Shown in pieces: positions 24,134-34,862 of a DNA stretch of 64,000 nucleotides. The position numbers and the translations under genes are program-made. Source of the DNA: Sanguinoderma infundibulare (Eukaryota; Basidiomycota; Agaricomycetes; Polyporales; Polyporaceae). Position 1 is the first letter of the stretch. The number at the start of each line of letters is the position of its first letter. The notes beneath the pieces were generated by a model that made no database searches, was not told where the DNA came from, and saw only the letters and a list, made by a program, of their open reading frames with translations. The stretch covers positions 2,526,315 through 2,590,314 of the forward strand of contig JAVLRN010000012.1 of assembly GCA_032821775.1 (NCBI GenBank). Direction: 5' to 3'.

Positions 24134-25889
24134 ATGCCTTTCAATATCCTCAACGATGACGTCCTTCGCCTAGTCGCGGATTGCTTACATGGCAAAACTG
24201 CTCTATCTTTCTCCCTCACATCGAAGCACATCTACGATCTCGCCATCCATCGCGTTGCCGCACTAATTGAGTGCATAGACCAGGACAAGATCCGCTTCTT
24301 GCATCAAGCCGTGGTTCGCGATAACCCCTGGACCGCGAAACACATCCGGAAACTCATCATACGTTCATCTGTATACTCAATCAAGAAGTTGTCCAGTCGG
24401 GACCACGAGGATTCACGGAAACTGGAATCGCCCGTTTCTCCACTCATCGTCGATTTGCTGCTTACCGCCGTCAATATCCGCAGCCTAACCATCGAGAGTT
24501 TTGCGACCTTATACCACTCCGATCCACGCGTCGTGACGTCGATGACCGCTTTGGGCGGACTGTCTCGACTCGAACTCAACTTCGTTCTAGGAGGGGATGA
24601 CTTCTGGCCTCTTCTGTTCGGCATCCTCGCCGAATTGCGGTGTCTGCACATTTTGAGGCTCGACTACTTCCGTCCTCGGCGGTCATTCCTCGACCTGCAA
24701 CCGGCGGAGACGTCTCCATCTTTCCCCTCCATCCGGAAGCTGTTTCTGGACAGGACTACGCCAGCCGCGGTCGGTCTGGTTGGCTTGTGTCCCACCGTTT
24801 CGGTAGTCAGGGTCAGCACAACGAATATCATTTGTGGTCCAGTAGAGTTCTTCGACGACGACTGGCCTGACGAGGAATATTCCTACATGGACAGCACCGA
24901 GCCAGCAGCGCTAGGTCCGCGCTGGAGCCCTCTTCGATCCCTTGCGCTCTCACCGGCGGCATGTCTGCCCGGGGCGGCAGGATCCTGGTTGTGTACCGCC
25001 TTCCATCTGCAATTCACCACGCCGTTCTCCGTGGTCGAACCCGATGGAGACGATGCACCAAAGGTCGCCCTGCTCCTGGACACGCTCCGGACGGCGTCGC
25101 CAGTTCGAGCGCAAGTGTGGGTGCGAGTCGGAGCGCAGCCCATGCACTTCTTGAAACACGTGCCGGGAGTCGCCCCTCGCCTGCGCTCCCTAGAACTCAA
25201 GATCACACTGTTTGAAATGCGAGACGAGTACGCGGATTGGCTGGTGAGTGAGCTCATCCTCGCAATCCAATTATTAATATAGTAACAACCGTTTACGAAT
25301 CGCAGGACAACGTACCGAGCGCGTTGCGTACGCTTCCCCTCCTCTGCCTACGTCTGCACCTCACAAAAATGGCTGAAATACTAAACTTCGGCTCATTGAC
25401 GGAATTCGATGCTGTTGAAGTTGAGACCGCCATGAAAATGTACGAGGCCCGGGCGCAGACGATGAGGAAGCTCCCTCGACGGTGCGCAGGGGCGGTTAGG
25501 AGCCTGAGATATATCGCCGTTGCTGATGAGGGCCCGAGCTGGGACTATGAGATGCTGATGTCAACCCCCGACCGCTACGGAGAGTGGGATAGTGCCGACG
25601 AACGTTACGGCGGCGGGGCCGAGGAAGACGACCCCGAGTACTCGAGCGAGTGGTACGCAGGAAAAGTGAAGACGCTGCGCTGGTGGCGGATCGAACGGTC
25701 TGTGAGGAAGAGATGGAGAAAGACAAAGCTGCGAGCGCTCACGCCTGAGCAGGGGAGAGTGGTGCAGAGGTTCTTCGAGGGGTCGGACTTTGAGTCCATT
25801 GAGCGTATCGACGGTGAGTCGTCCTCAGCTGCCGGTGTGACTTGTGAGAAAGAGATCTCATTTGCTGACTAGACGTCACCTTACCGTGA
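24134..25889 (+). CDS. F-box-like/LRR protein, array member 5 (divergent)
   Basis: Exons 24134-25243, 25306-25813 and 25873-25889 total 545 codons with an open frame. N terminus MPFNILNDDVLRLVADCLHG then KTALSFSLTSKHIYDLAIHR. It is about as long as members 2-3 but much more divergent. Family landmarks remain: FPSIRKLFLDRTTPAAVGLV, then LRSLELKI before intron 1, then DNVPSALRTLPLLCLRLHL, YIAVADEGPSWDYE, RWWRIERSV and EQGRVVQRFFEGSDFESIE. The gene structure (two introns at the same places, tiny last exon ending DVTLP) is identical to the others. It is thus an old member of the same array, not a new insertion. Confidence 0.78.
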
Positions 25890-26129
25890 ACCGTTCTGGG
25901 TTATTTTGAAGGAAAGCTTGGTATGTGCATATCATTCTGGTAGACAGGGCAAGACCGATTGACTGGCATGCAGGGTTGAAGTCGCCTAGAGCATTAATCA
26001 TGGTCAACTCAGTATCGTCCGTTGCGCATTCATGCAGTAATCATCCTCACCCACCTTCGTGCTTGTCAAGTCACACGTTTCCTAGAGCGTTGTGGGTCCA
26101 CTGGAAGGTGGCAGTTCCGAAGTTTCGAC

Positions 26130-27260
26130 GTTGTACGATCGCAGTTTGAGCCAGCTAGTGTAGGTCAGTTGAAGAAGTTGTATACCATGTCCTGCTTCGC
26201 CGTCATCACCTGGTCGAGCTCGTCCATCAGCACCACACTGCACACGCATCCACCCGTTTAGCATCAGCCGGCGCGCACCCTGCAACATCAAAGGACGACG
26301 TACCAAGCGTGCCCACCCATTGGACCGACCTGCTCGCGCCGCGCTCGCAAAATACTTAGAGAGGTCGCGGCGCGCCTCCTTCGCGCTGATCTTCATGTGC
26401 CCATCCCGCGCGGCATCGTAGCCACAGACGACCTCCCAAAGCAGGCCGTACGCCGCAGTCGTCTCGGGGATCTTGAGGCCGTTGATCTCAATGTACGCGA
26501 ACGGGTTCGCTTCCTACAACACCAAAGTGAGCATGAGCGCGAAAGCGAAGAGGGGGAGAGAGAGAGAGAAAAGAGAGAAAAGTTGTGCATATACGAACGT
26601 TCTGCTCCGCCATGAGCATCAGCTCACACACGTCCGCGTGCACCGTGACGGTCGTGTCCGTGCCGGGGACCCCAGAGATGTCGGCCGCGCAGCGATGCAT
26701 ACAGTCAGCAGCCTGGAAAACGCCAACGCCAACGGCGTCTGCAAAACTCACAGATAAATCCGCCGCTGCCTCTTGGATCGCCCTCAGCACCCGCCCGTAC
26801 TCCTGCTCCCGACACGGCAGTGCGCCCGGGCGCGGGGCGACGTGCAGGATGTGCCTCGCGCGCAGCTACGCGTCGCCCTCCGCCAGCGCGAGCTCCAGCA
26901 TCCCTCTGCGGGGGGCGGCGGGCGCACGGCAAGCCCGGTCTTCTTCCGGAGGCGCAGCGGGGCTTTCGACTGTGAAGTCGGCTGAGCGAGCGAAACTTTA
27001 TCGGGGCGCGGGCCGCGGGCTGTCTTCGGCGTCTTGGGAATTTGGGGATGGCGTGTTTGCGCTTACCCGGGCCGCATCCGCGGGGGGAGGGTGGATACGG
27101 TTTCGTCTTCCTCGGAGGGTACACGTATACACCTTCGCTGTCGTCCTCGTCTTCGGACCCAGAGGCGGGGCCCACTTAAGTGGAACTCGTCCTCGAGCGA
27201 GTCTGCGTCAGATTTGGGCGAGAGGCGGCGACGCTTGCGCGGACTTCCTCTCAATCTTGC
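26130..27260 (-). pseudogene. ORC1 (origin recognition complex subunit 1) degenerate fragment
   Basis: The minus strand shows the AAA+ start of ORC1 in order: LPCREQEYGRVLRAIQEA (about 26780-26830), then ISGVPGTDTTVTVHADV (26640-26690), then after an intron (about 26515-26595) NPFAYIEINGLKIPE with AAYGLLWEVV and GHMKISAKEARRDLSKYF (26350-26515), and finally VVLMDELDQVMTAKQDMVYN followed by FFN-stop (about 26160-26240). The Walker A sequence in ORC1 normally ends GTGKT; here it is GTDTT, so the P-loop Lys is lost. A stop replaces the Trp of FFNWP. The rest of the AAA+ and winged-helix region is missing. Upstream low-complexity coding (SPRKRRRLSPKSDADSLEDE, near 27190-27250) probably belongs to the same remnant. 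A functional ORC1 must be elsewhere. Confidence 0.75.
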
Positions 27261-28633
27261 TCTTATTCTCGACTTTCTCGGCCTGTATTGTTGGTCTGAC
27301 TCTGCGTATGCGCCTCACGGGGACGACGGAGGCAGAGGAGGAGGAGACTGTGGAGAGCGCAAGGATGAAAGAGATAGCGACTCGCACTGTGCGCCTGCAG
27401 GCTGTGACTGAATGACGCGTGACATCAGATCGCGTTTCGTATCCTGCGATGCGTCCCGGTCACCGGCGGATTCGACGACGTGTGTTGCTGTTTGCTCTCT
27501 TGTACTCCCTCGAGTCCGCCCCCGACGCCAGCTGTTCTCCAACTCTACTATTCCCCGCGGCATCGCGTCTATGCTGAACGTCAATCGTCACCGGAAATGC
27601 ATGTCATGGTACCTGCCCGCCTTCGTTTCCAATTGCCGAGTCCTCTTGTCCTCTTGCCGTCTTCCTCATCCACTTACACGTCTATGGCTCGGGCCCTGGC
27701 GGTCGCTTCTCTTGGATCCGCTGCTACTCTCGACCTATGAGACTTAATCCCGCTGTCTGCTATCCTTTCTCTGGTAATCGAAGATCGTTTGCGCTTTGGA
27801 TCTGCAACGGTCAACCTAGTCATAAAAACATTGCCGATGCATCAACATTCAACGTCAACTTCGCTTCCTCTTGCCATGCCCTACTTTATCCTCTTCATTC
27901 AGAGCCCCATACTCGAACCTACATGTCAAACGTCCTCCATCCTTGACTTTTGTTTCCTTAGGCTTAAGTCTAATAAGTCATGCGTCCCGCGTTCGAGGGC
28001 CACACCTTTTTGAGGCTAACTACCTTGTCTTCACTTATGGTTCACTGCTCCACCGCTTTCAATCTCCATCCAGGTTGTTCCCGACTTTGCCTAGGAAAAT
28101 GTCAGGTCTCCAGCGCTGTCTTAAGACCGAGCAAGCCAACCTCGACTCGGAGGCAGTTCCATGAAACGGTCCATGCATGCCTCTCGCACTTGTCACGAGA
28201 TCCTACTGTCTACTTCCTAGTTCTCTCCAGCTCTCGTCGAGACTCTTGGCTTGAATGTGTTCTGCACGGGTCTGCGGCTGTTCTGACCTGCAAAATCTTC
28301 CATACTTCTAAGCTCGACGAAGGGACGCTCTTGGATGTTCCGGTATTCGGCGCAATCGGACTCGCGTTCTCGCCCACTTTGCCCTCAGCTCACCTGTGCG
28401 CATCGCATCCGTCAAGTTCTGAACGGTTTCTGCTCTTGCCGATCCAACTCAACGGTGCCGGTCGACTGACTCGACTCCATGCCGTCACTGCCATCCCGAT
28501 GGCGGTGCTGAGCTCGCCTGCGGAATGTGCACGTGACAACCTGGATCCCCGAGTGGGCCGGGCCGCCGGAGCGAAAGGCAAAAGGTCGGGTTGGATTCTC
28601 AGAGTTGACTTGATCCTCCTCCTCCCCGCCACC
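27261..28633. other. Intergenic / promoter of the 28634 gene
   Basis: A plus-strand frame is open from 27980 through 28634 and beyond. Its first ~218 codons have poor composition and no family features, and I treat them as untranslated leader and promoter. The last bases (cttgatcctcctcctccccgccaccatgcc) give a CT-rich tract and a good Kozak context at 28634. Nothing else seen. Confidence 0.5.
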
Positions 28634-30202
28634 ATGCCCAGCGTCATCCAGGCCGTCGACAGCACAGAGCAAACTCTCTCCGAGGACTACATTCAGGAAT
28701 GCTTCCACTCATATCTCAAGTCTTCCTTAATGCACGCCAAGGTCGAGGGGCTCTTGGACGAGAATGCGCTTGCCAGTGCGGAGGCCGATCTCATGATAAC
28801 AGGTGTGTATTATCATTATTTTCTGTGGTGTAGATGCCTATATGCTCGTGCAGGGCCTGCCCTCTGTCTCTACTTTGCCGCGCTTCGATCAACCACAAGC
28901 CCACCATCCGTCCCGCTTCCTCGCCGTGCCAAGAACGGATCTAGTCTACCCCCCACCGACCTCTCCCTCACCAATTGTCCACCAGCCTTCCGTCAATTCC
29001 TCATAGTCTGGTCGCAGCTCGTACCTACCATCCAAGCCCTCTCCCCGGAGCACCAACACGACCTCGCGCGCGTCATCTGCGGGCTCGATCCACAAGCAAC
29101 CCCCCTCAATCGCCGTCTGAACGGTATCGCAGCCGACCTCCGCGCAGTCGCAATCGAAATTAGCATGCGCCGAACCTTCCAGGAAAAGTACGCTAGCGAC
29201 CTACAAGTCGCGCTTGACAGCGGGGCTCCCCGGTCCCCCGGAGGGAGGGCGCTCAAAGCTAGCTTCGTCCCTCCTCCGAGCTACGATGACCGACCCTCAG
29301 CGCCGCCGCCGTCTTCTCCACACCGTTCGTCCTCCTCCTCCAGACTCACTGTCCCATCTTCGCCACCTGCGTCCGCGTCGACCCTCAGCGTCCCCTCGTC
29401 CCCCGCACGCGTGGTCCGCGGTTCGCGTTCCCCAAGCCCATCTATCTCTTCTATCGCGAGCTCCGCGCGCACCCCTTCACCATCCCCCTCCCCCCACTCC
29501 GAACTCTTCTCGCCCACGATCCTCGCCGACGACGTACCCGGGATCGAGTTCATCCGCGAGACGCTCTACGCCGCACTCGCGGACGTCCTTGAGCGCCGCC
29601 CCGCACTCCGGCGGCAGCTCCGTGCGGACCCCGCGCGCGCATACTTTGCCGCCGTCGCGCTCGCCATCCTCGACGTCGCCTCCTCGTCGGCCACGCTCCC
29701 GCCCGACGCCCCGGAGCACGTGAAGAAGGTGCGCGAGGGCCTGCCCCCGAGCCCCGGCGCGCGAGCCGCGAACGAGCCGGTGATTCGGGGCGTGCTGGGC
29801 CAGGCGCTCGCGCTAAGCGAGTGCCCAGAGGTGCTGCGGCCGTTCATGGCGGAGCTGTGCGCGATCGGGAGTCGGCTGCACGAGATGGAGGAAGAGGACT
29901 CGGACGCGACGGTGCGCGCGCTGCAGCGCGGCGAGGACCCGCCTGTGCCGCGCCTCGAGCGCGTGTACGAGATCCTGGAGCGGGGTGTAGGGCACGCGCG
30001 ACGGGAGAGCGACGTCGGACGGGCAGGCGAGGGCGAGGGCGAGCTGAGGAGGAGGCGGACGAGTACGGAGGGAAAGGCGGTGGCGTTTGCCAACCGGATC
30101 AATGGGCTGGCGTTGGGGATGACGAAGCTGAGGGCGTTTAGGGAGAGGCAGGAGATGGTGTTCCAGGTGCTTGCGGGCGTCGGGGGCGCGGCGGGGTCGT
30201 AG
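28634..30202 (+). CDS. Conserved fungal hypothetical protein with Ser/Pro-rich middle
   Basis: Start 28634 (MPSVIQAVDSTEQTLSEDY) has a CCACC leader. One intron is probable, donor at 28802 (ACAG/GTGTGT) with the acceptor before the FRQFLIVWSQLVPTIQAL segment at about 28990. The N-terminal ~190 residues look helical. The middle (about 29260-29515) is Ser/Pro-rich and probably disordered. The C-terminal half is helical again (FIRETLYAALADVLERRPAL, ECPEVLRPFMAELCAIG, VFANRINGLALGMTKL-like segment) and ends at 30202. I do not recognise the family and see no catalytic motif, signal peptide or membrane segment. Exon boundaries around 28802-28990 are uncertain. Confidence 0.6.
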   Translation: MPSVIQAVDSTEQTLSEDYIQECFHSYLKSSLMHAKVEGLLDENALASAEADLMITGVYYHYFLWCRCLYARAGPALCLYFAALRSTTSPPSVPLPRRAKNGSSLPPTDLSLTNCPPAFRQFLIVWSQLVPTIQALSPEHQHDLARVICGLDPQATPLNRRLNGIAADLRAVAIEISMRRTFQEKYASDLQVALDSGAPRSPGGRALKASFVPPPSYDDRPSAPPPSSPHRSSSSSRLTVPSSPPASASTLSVPSSPARVVRGSRSPSPSISSIASSARTPSPSPSPHSELFSPTILADDVPGIEFIRETLYAALADVLERRPALRRQLRADPARAYFAAVALAILDVASSSATLPPDAPEHVKKVREGLPPSPGARAANEPVIRGVLGQALALSECPEVLRPFMAELCAIGSRLHEMEEEDSDATVRALQRGEDPPVPRLERVYEILERGVGHARRESDVGRAGEGEGELRRRRTSTEGKAVAFANRINGLALGMTKLRAFRERQEMVFQVLAGVGGAAGS

Positions 30203-31663
30203 GTGGCCTGTGTGATTCATGGAGAGTACGTGCATGACATTTGTGATGACGATAACGATTTGCGTATGCTTAGACTACGATCGCTGTAATGGTGCTCTCG
30301 ACGATACCCTTGTGTATTCTGATTATGCATTGTTGTATGTCTAGACTTGATTTATCATATGTAGCCGTTTTCTCCCGCTGTACCCAGGATAGCATCCTGG
30401 GCGTGCTTATATCGCTGTATCTCGCTTGATCTTGGAGTCGTGCCGGAAGTGTCAAATGGACAAAGGCCGTTCCGGGTTAGAACAAGGGTATGTGTCCGGA
30501 GGTTCATGACTGGGAAACGAGGCCGGAAGGGTGCTGGAGAAACGCACGTCTAGGTTGGTTGGCGGCAGGCCTTCGGGTGGCGCGTATGACTTTGGGCTTT
30601 CCACCATCGCCGTGCCGAGAACGATTGTCTTTGAGGGAGCTTTGGGAGAGTGTACCAGTGAGGACGATGTAAGTAGTATGTACACCGAATGAAGACTGAC
30701 GCATAGCAACTCGGAGAGGGAGGGATCCTAGGCGAGCATTGGGATCAGGGAATGGGCTCACGGGCCCGCCGATCACCTTGGGAGTGGCGAGGGTTGCGCG
30801 GGAGGGAAGGTCTCGGACAGGTCCTCTTGCATTCAGTGCGGGTTCAGAGTCTGTAGAATCGAGTCGTCGTCAGTAAAAGGCCGGATATCTGTAGTAGAGC
30901 AATCGTTGAACTGGCCCATTGAAGTTGTTGCGGTGTCGTGAGGACAGAACACAGTTGAGACGAGAGCACTGAGTACACGCGTACGGTCATTACTATACCG
31001 AAGGTTCTAGACACGGCATTCCGCAGAGGTTCGGCTGAATTAGCGGCTGAGAACCGGATCGCCATCCGATCCGGCGGTGTGAGTACTTAATGATTGTAAG
31101 TAAAGCTTACTGAATCGTTGCACGGTACGCAGGCGGACATTGTCAACAAGCTGGTAGCTCTCGGCGAGGGAGAAGCTGTTGGAAGATAAGAAAGAGCGAT
31201 CTGGGCCAGATCAAAGCATGTGATCGTGTCAGCGCTGAAGCGCCAAAGTGTGACGCACCGCTCGTTGCGACTGACTGCCATGATCTCCCTCTGCTTGGTG
31301 TCGAGTCTGCGCACACATGGTGGAAGTCGAACTTGACCGACCCTCCCAGCTTCGCCTGGCAACTTCAGGGAATTTTCGGGCACCACGGTCGAGAGAGCGA
31401 CTTCCGTCCATGCAAGCCGACACAGGATGATTTTGGGGCCCTGGCCGCAGCATGCTTCTCGGGATGCGCGGAAAGCGACGAGAGGGGTATAGACTGTGAG
31501 TGCACTTGCACTTATTGCGTTTCTACCGTCCTTGTTGTCACATCAACGTTCGACGACAAAAGGCGAACTGTGAGCGTCATTAGACGCATCTCATGTATAT
31601 AGCCGTGTTCTAGGATGCTTCGAAGAAAATCCCTCTCTTCTACGCCTCCAGAGCACGCTCCGT
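30203..31663. other. Intergenic
   Basis: No supported gene. The right part (about 31425-31715) is one arm of an inverted duplication with 34605-34862. Tatagccgtgttctaggatg at about 31600 is shared by both arms and may be promoter sequence of the small membrane-protein genes. Confidence 0.45.
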
Positions 31664-31715
31664 GAATGGTATCGCGATGGAACGCCCCCCCTCGCCCGCT
31701 CTCGTCTCCGTAGCC
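31425..31715. repeat. Inverted duplication, left arm (partner 34605-34862)
   Basis: Reverse complement of 34605-34862 with high identity. Shared words include ttattgcgtttctaccgtcc, aacgttcgacgacaaaaggc, cgcatctcatgtatatagcc and tggaacgcccccc. Each arm holds a promoter-like segment and the first codons MNGIAMERPPSPALV of a small gene. The arms face each other across 2.9 kb holding the related membrane-protein genes. Confidence 0.8.
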
Positions 31716-32125
31716 ATTAGGTCGGTTTTTGAGCTCCTTGGCTGCCTTATCCTCCAGCAATTTTCCCCCGCCTACCGCGACCCAGATCGCATACAACTGA
31801 ATGAGTTGTTCCAGTCCTGGTTGGAGGTCCCATACTCGGCCTACCGGTCTGTATCATCGCTGTGCGGCTGGTCCTGACCATTGCACGTGCAGTCAGCCCA
31901 TTGGTGGTTACCGTAGGCTTCACGCTGGCCAGTGCTTTTGCATTTCCGGTTGGCGTCATCGTACTCCAGCGATCCCATGTCGCGACATATGGGCCGACCG
32001 CGGTGTGGGCACTGACAGCGAGTGGCGCTGGGTTCTTTGCATGTCTGGCCGTGCTCTTGGTTCTTTACATCACTTACCGTCTCGTGTATGTGGCTGTGAA
32101 GCCGTTTTCTAGTCTCTTTCGTTGA
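31664..32125 (+). CDS. Small multi-pass membrane protein, probable 2-3 exons
   Basis: The N-terminal exon starts MNGIAMERPPSPALVS at 31664 (or MERPPSP at 31679). A second segment in another frame, from about 31820 to the stop at 32125, reads ILGLPVCIIAVRLVLTIA, VVTVGFTLASAFAFPVGVIV and FFACLAVLLVLYITYRLVYV, which would be three hydrophobic helices. One or two introns between 31711 and 31820 are needed; their exact sites are unclear. It resembles the larger neighbours at 32360 and 35738 in layout rather than in clear sequence identity. Function unknown. Confidence 0.4.
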
Positions 32126-32359
32126 CTTCTCTGATTCATGAGAGGATAACAAGTCCGCTGGCTCTGCGTGACCGCAGCACCTCTTTGTGCAAATGCCTGC
32201 CTTATGCCCTCCTTTGCTGTCATGGTCGCTCCGACAACGAGGAGGTTGCACCACCGCTACTCTCCTCTCCCTATAAATTGCTCTCTGTCTTCGAGCTCCT
32301 GGGCATCTCACCACCGGACTCCCACCTACTCCTACCACCTACGCCACAACACTACTGCG

Positions 32360-33058
32360 ATGACTTCCCTGTCCTATCGTGTACACCGTGACGGCGCTGC
32401 AGGTCCTAACATTCCTCTCGAAGAATATTCGGTCATCCGCTCAACCAGTCCCCTCCTCGGCGATCCCGCCATCCCCCACATCGAGTCGGAGCGCGCCGAG
32501 GGAGGGTCCAATGACCGTATCCGCCTGGCTTGGCAGAAGTTCAAATCGTTCGACTGGCGCGTAGACTGGAGCATCGTCGCCGCCGCCGTCTTCATAGTCG
32601 TGTTCGTCCTGGCGTCCGGCATCGTCTCCTGCTTCGCGCTTAGCGCCGCCTTCGTCTTCGTCGGCGGCCACATTCTTCATTTCACCACGGGGATCAAGAC
32701 GGCGTTCATCGCAGGCGTCGCCACGCCCGCGTTCGCCCGAGTCGCGTTTGCCGGGTGTGCGATGGTCAACGCCGCTCTCCTGCTCCTCTTGCCCGCCTCG
32801 ACGGTCGTGGTCGCGGTCAGGTATGGGGACCGGGCCGGGGGGATGGCATACCGGGTGACGTTCATGGTGGGCATCGTGGTTGGGGGCGCGACAGTATCGG
32901 GGTTGGGGATGCTGGTCGTGCCGGCGCACCTGGCGCCGAAGGGGCTGACCGTGGTGCATGCGTTCGCGGCTGGGGCGGTGGGGGCGGTGGTGGTTGGGAT
33001 CCCGGTGTTCATCCTGGCTGTATTTTATGCTCTGTTTTGCGGCTCTGACTCGGAGTGA
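32360..33058 (+). CDS. Four-helix membrane protein, unknown function (paralogue of 35738)
   Basis: Intronless, 232 residues, start MTSLSYRVHRDG at 32360. The cytosolic-looking N terminus includes IPLEEYSV and SPLLGDPAIPHIES, followed by RLAWQKFKSFDWRVDWS. Four hydrophobic segments follow: IVAAAVFIVVFVLASGIVSC, VAFAGCAMVNAALLLLLPAS, FMVGIVVGGATVSGLGMLVV and AFAAGAVGAVVVGIPVFILA. The paralogue at 35738 keeps the order IPLPAYSP, LLRDPTVPDVES, KTFKSPDWRVD and all four helices. There is no signal peptide or enzyme motif. The start is supported by the shared N-terminal motif positions. Confidence 0.72.
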   Translation: MTSLSYRVHRDGAAGPNIPLEEYSVIRSTSPLLGDPAIPHIESERAEGGSNDRIRLAWQKFKSFDWRVDWSIVAAAVFIVVFVLASGIVSCFALSAAFVFVGGHILHFTTGIKTAFIAGVATPAFARVAFAGCAMVNAALLLLLPASTVVVAVRYGDRAGGMAYRVTFMVGIVVGGATVSGLGMLVVPAHLAPKGLTVVHAFAAGAVGAVVVGIPVFILAVFYALFCGSDSE

Positions 33059-33599
33059 TTGTATCGATATGGTCATTCGGCTGTGGTAGAACGTGGTGGT
33101 GCACATGTATTTAATGGCTGGCAAAGACTTGACTCAGAAAGGTGCCATGGCGAGACCTCCGATCGTTGGGTCGATGTGAATCCGTCGTACCGTCGTGCCT
33201 GCGCCTCTCAGGGTGATGCTTAGGAGCGCTGATGCACAGGAATACGGAGGACACACCAGTCTTCTCCACATAGTACCACGACTGCAGCTCCTCGAGTTTC
33301 TTCTCGAGCCCGAGCACACGCTCACACCACGGATTCAGAGATGGCGGGCGATGAGGGTCTGGGAACCATTCATAACGGGTCTAACGGCAAGTATCTGGAG
33401 CAACACAGATTCGCACATCCGAATCCCAAACTGAATATTTATAAAGACACAGTACAAGCAGGCCCGGGAACAGGTCCCTTGACAAGAAATGTGCAGTGGC
33501 CAACATCGATGCCTCGGAACAGCAAGTCCGACAGAAGCGCAAGAGAAGCACTATCGTACACAACATATCCCGTCGCCGGACCCATGACTAAGTGCTGCT

Positions 33600-34320
33600 A
33601 TCGTGTATCAAAGAAATTTCGTCCCCTAGACGTTCAATGGCATAGCATGCGTCGTAAACGGTGTCGTAACCGTGGAGGTGAGCGCCTTCACCAAGCAGCA
33701 GAACAACAGCCCAACCAATGGCAAGCCCAGTCTAATCATGCTCACTTCCAGGGCCTGCCAGTGGCACGCCCCAAACCCCTCCGTCGCCAACTGCGGCTGC
33801 ACTATGTAGTCCAACGGCATCGTGAGCACGCTAGCGGGCAAGCACATCGCCATGATGGCACGTGGAACCTAGGACGATGTCGGCGAACGCGATCGCGGTC
33901 ACCGCGAGGGAGACGAATGGCGCTCCGGTGATCAATGGGTTAAGCATTATGTCCGCGTTCATGGTGCTGAAGCATGGGATGGGTATACGGCGGGGACGAC
34001 GACGCTGCCGACCGACCACGCAACGAAGCTGGGGACATAGGTGAAAACAAGCCGGATCGACAGGAGGAGGATGAACAGGGTCAAGCGACCGAGGAGAACT
34101 TTTGCCCATGGCTGCTTCTGGTGATTGCGCTTCCCAGAAGATGGAGCTCCCGATGCGGTGGCGGTGGTAGTGGGGTGCGCTAGCCTTGGTACCAGCCTCG
34201 ATATCTATAAGAGGCTTGACGACATGCCGTCCTCTTTCTTCGTTTGGACCGCTGCTTCGTAGCCCTCGAAGGGCTGCGAAAGAACCAAAAAAAGGTGATA
34301 TGAGGGTGTCTTGAGACATG
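33600..34320 (-). pseudogene. Membrane-protein paralogue, frameshifted, minus strand
   Basis: Hydrophobic segments are scattered over different frames on the minus strand: GRLTLFILLLSIRLVFTYVP (about 34050-34110), ITGAPFVSLAVTAIAFADIV (about 33875-33935) and MIRLGLPLVGLLFCCLVKAL (about 33690-33750). The layout matches the four-helix neighbours but no single frame holds it. Either small introns or, more probably, frameshifts separate the parts. The upstream Met could be at 34319 (MSQDTLISPF). Confidence 0.35.
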
Positions 34321-34459
34321 AATAGCTAGCACGGTGGGTTGGCTGTTGTGGTTGGGAGGGGAGCAAGGGGTGGTGTGGTTGGGAGGAGAGGACTGAGGGA
34401 TATTGCGAGTGGTGCACACTGCAGCATACCGCGTTCAGTGTGCATGCTTTAAAAGGAAC

Positions 34460-34654
34460 TTAGCTCACAGCCTTGACCCCGTACAGACTGTCGATTAGGT
34501 AAGAAATATGTATTCCGATGCAGAGTGGAACCGAGCAGAAGAGTAGGGTAAATGGCAGAGTCCGAAATTCAGCCAGGGTGAGGGCAGTGTTCGGTGAGAG
34601 GGGAACCATGACAAGAGCTGGCGAAGGGGGGCGTTCCATCGCGATACCATTCAC
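34460..34654 (-). pseudogene. Truncated copy of the 31664 gene
   Basis: Starts MNGIAMERPPSPALV exactly like 31664 and lies within the right arm of the inverted duplication. It then diverges to a short frame with one hydrophobic segment (LPFTLLFCSVPLCIGIHISY) and stops at 34460. The homology with the first copy ends at about 34605, so this is an N-terminal fragment, or a new short protein. Confidence 0.45.
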
Positions 34655-34862
34655 GGAGCGTGCTCTGGAGGCGTAGAAGAGAGGGATTTTCTTCGAAGCA
34701 TCCTAGAGCACGGCTATATACATGAGATGCGTCTAACGACGCTCACAGTTCGTCTTTTGTCGTCGAACGTTGATGTGACAACAAGGACGGTAGAAACGCA
34801 ATAAGTGCAAGTGCACTCACCGTCTATACCCCTCTCGTCGCTCTGCGCGCATCCCGAGAAGC
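34605..34862. repeat. Inverted duplication, right arm (partner 31425-31715)
   Basis: See the left arm. Landmarks on the plus strand: gcgttccatcgcgataccat, gcatcctagagcacggctat, cagttcgtcttttgtcgtcg. Identity is high and the arms differ by scattered substitutions and short indels. Confidence 0.8.

Noticed and set aside
27980..28633. Extension of the 28634 gene to a 740-codon protein
   Set aside because: The added N-terminal region has poor codon composition, and a strong start with a CT-rich leader lies at 28634.
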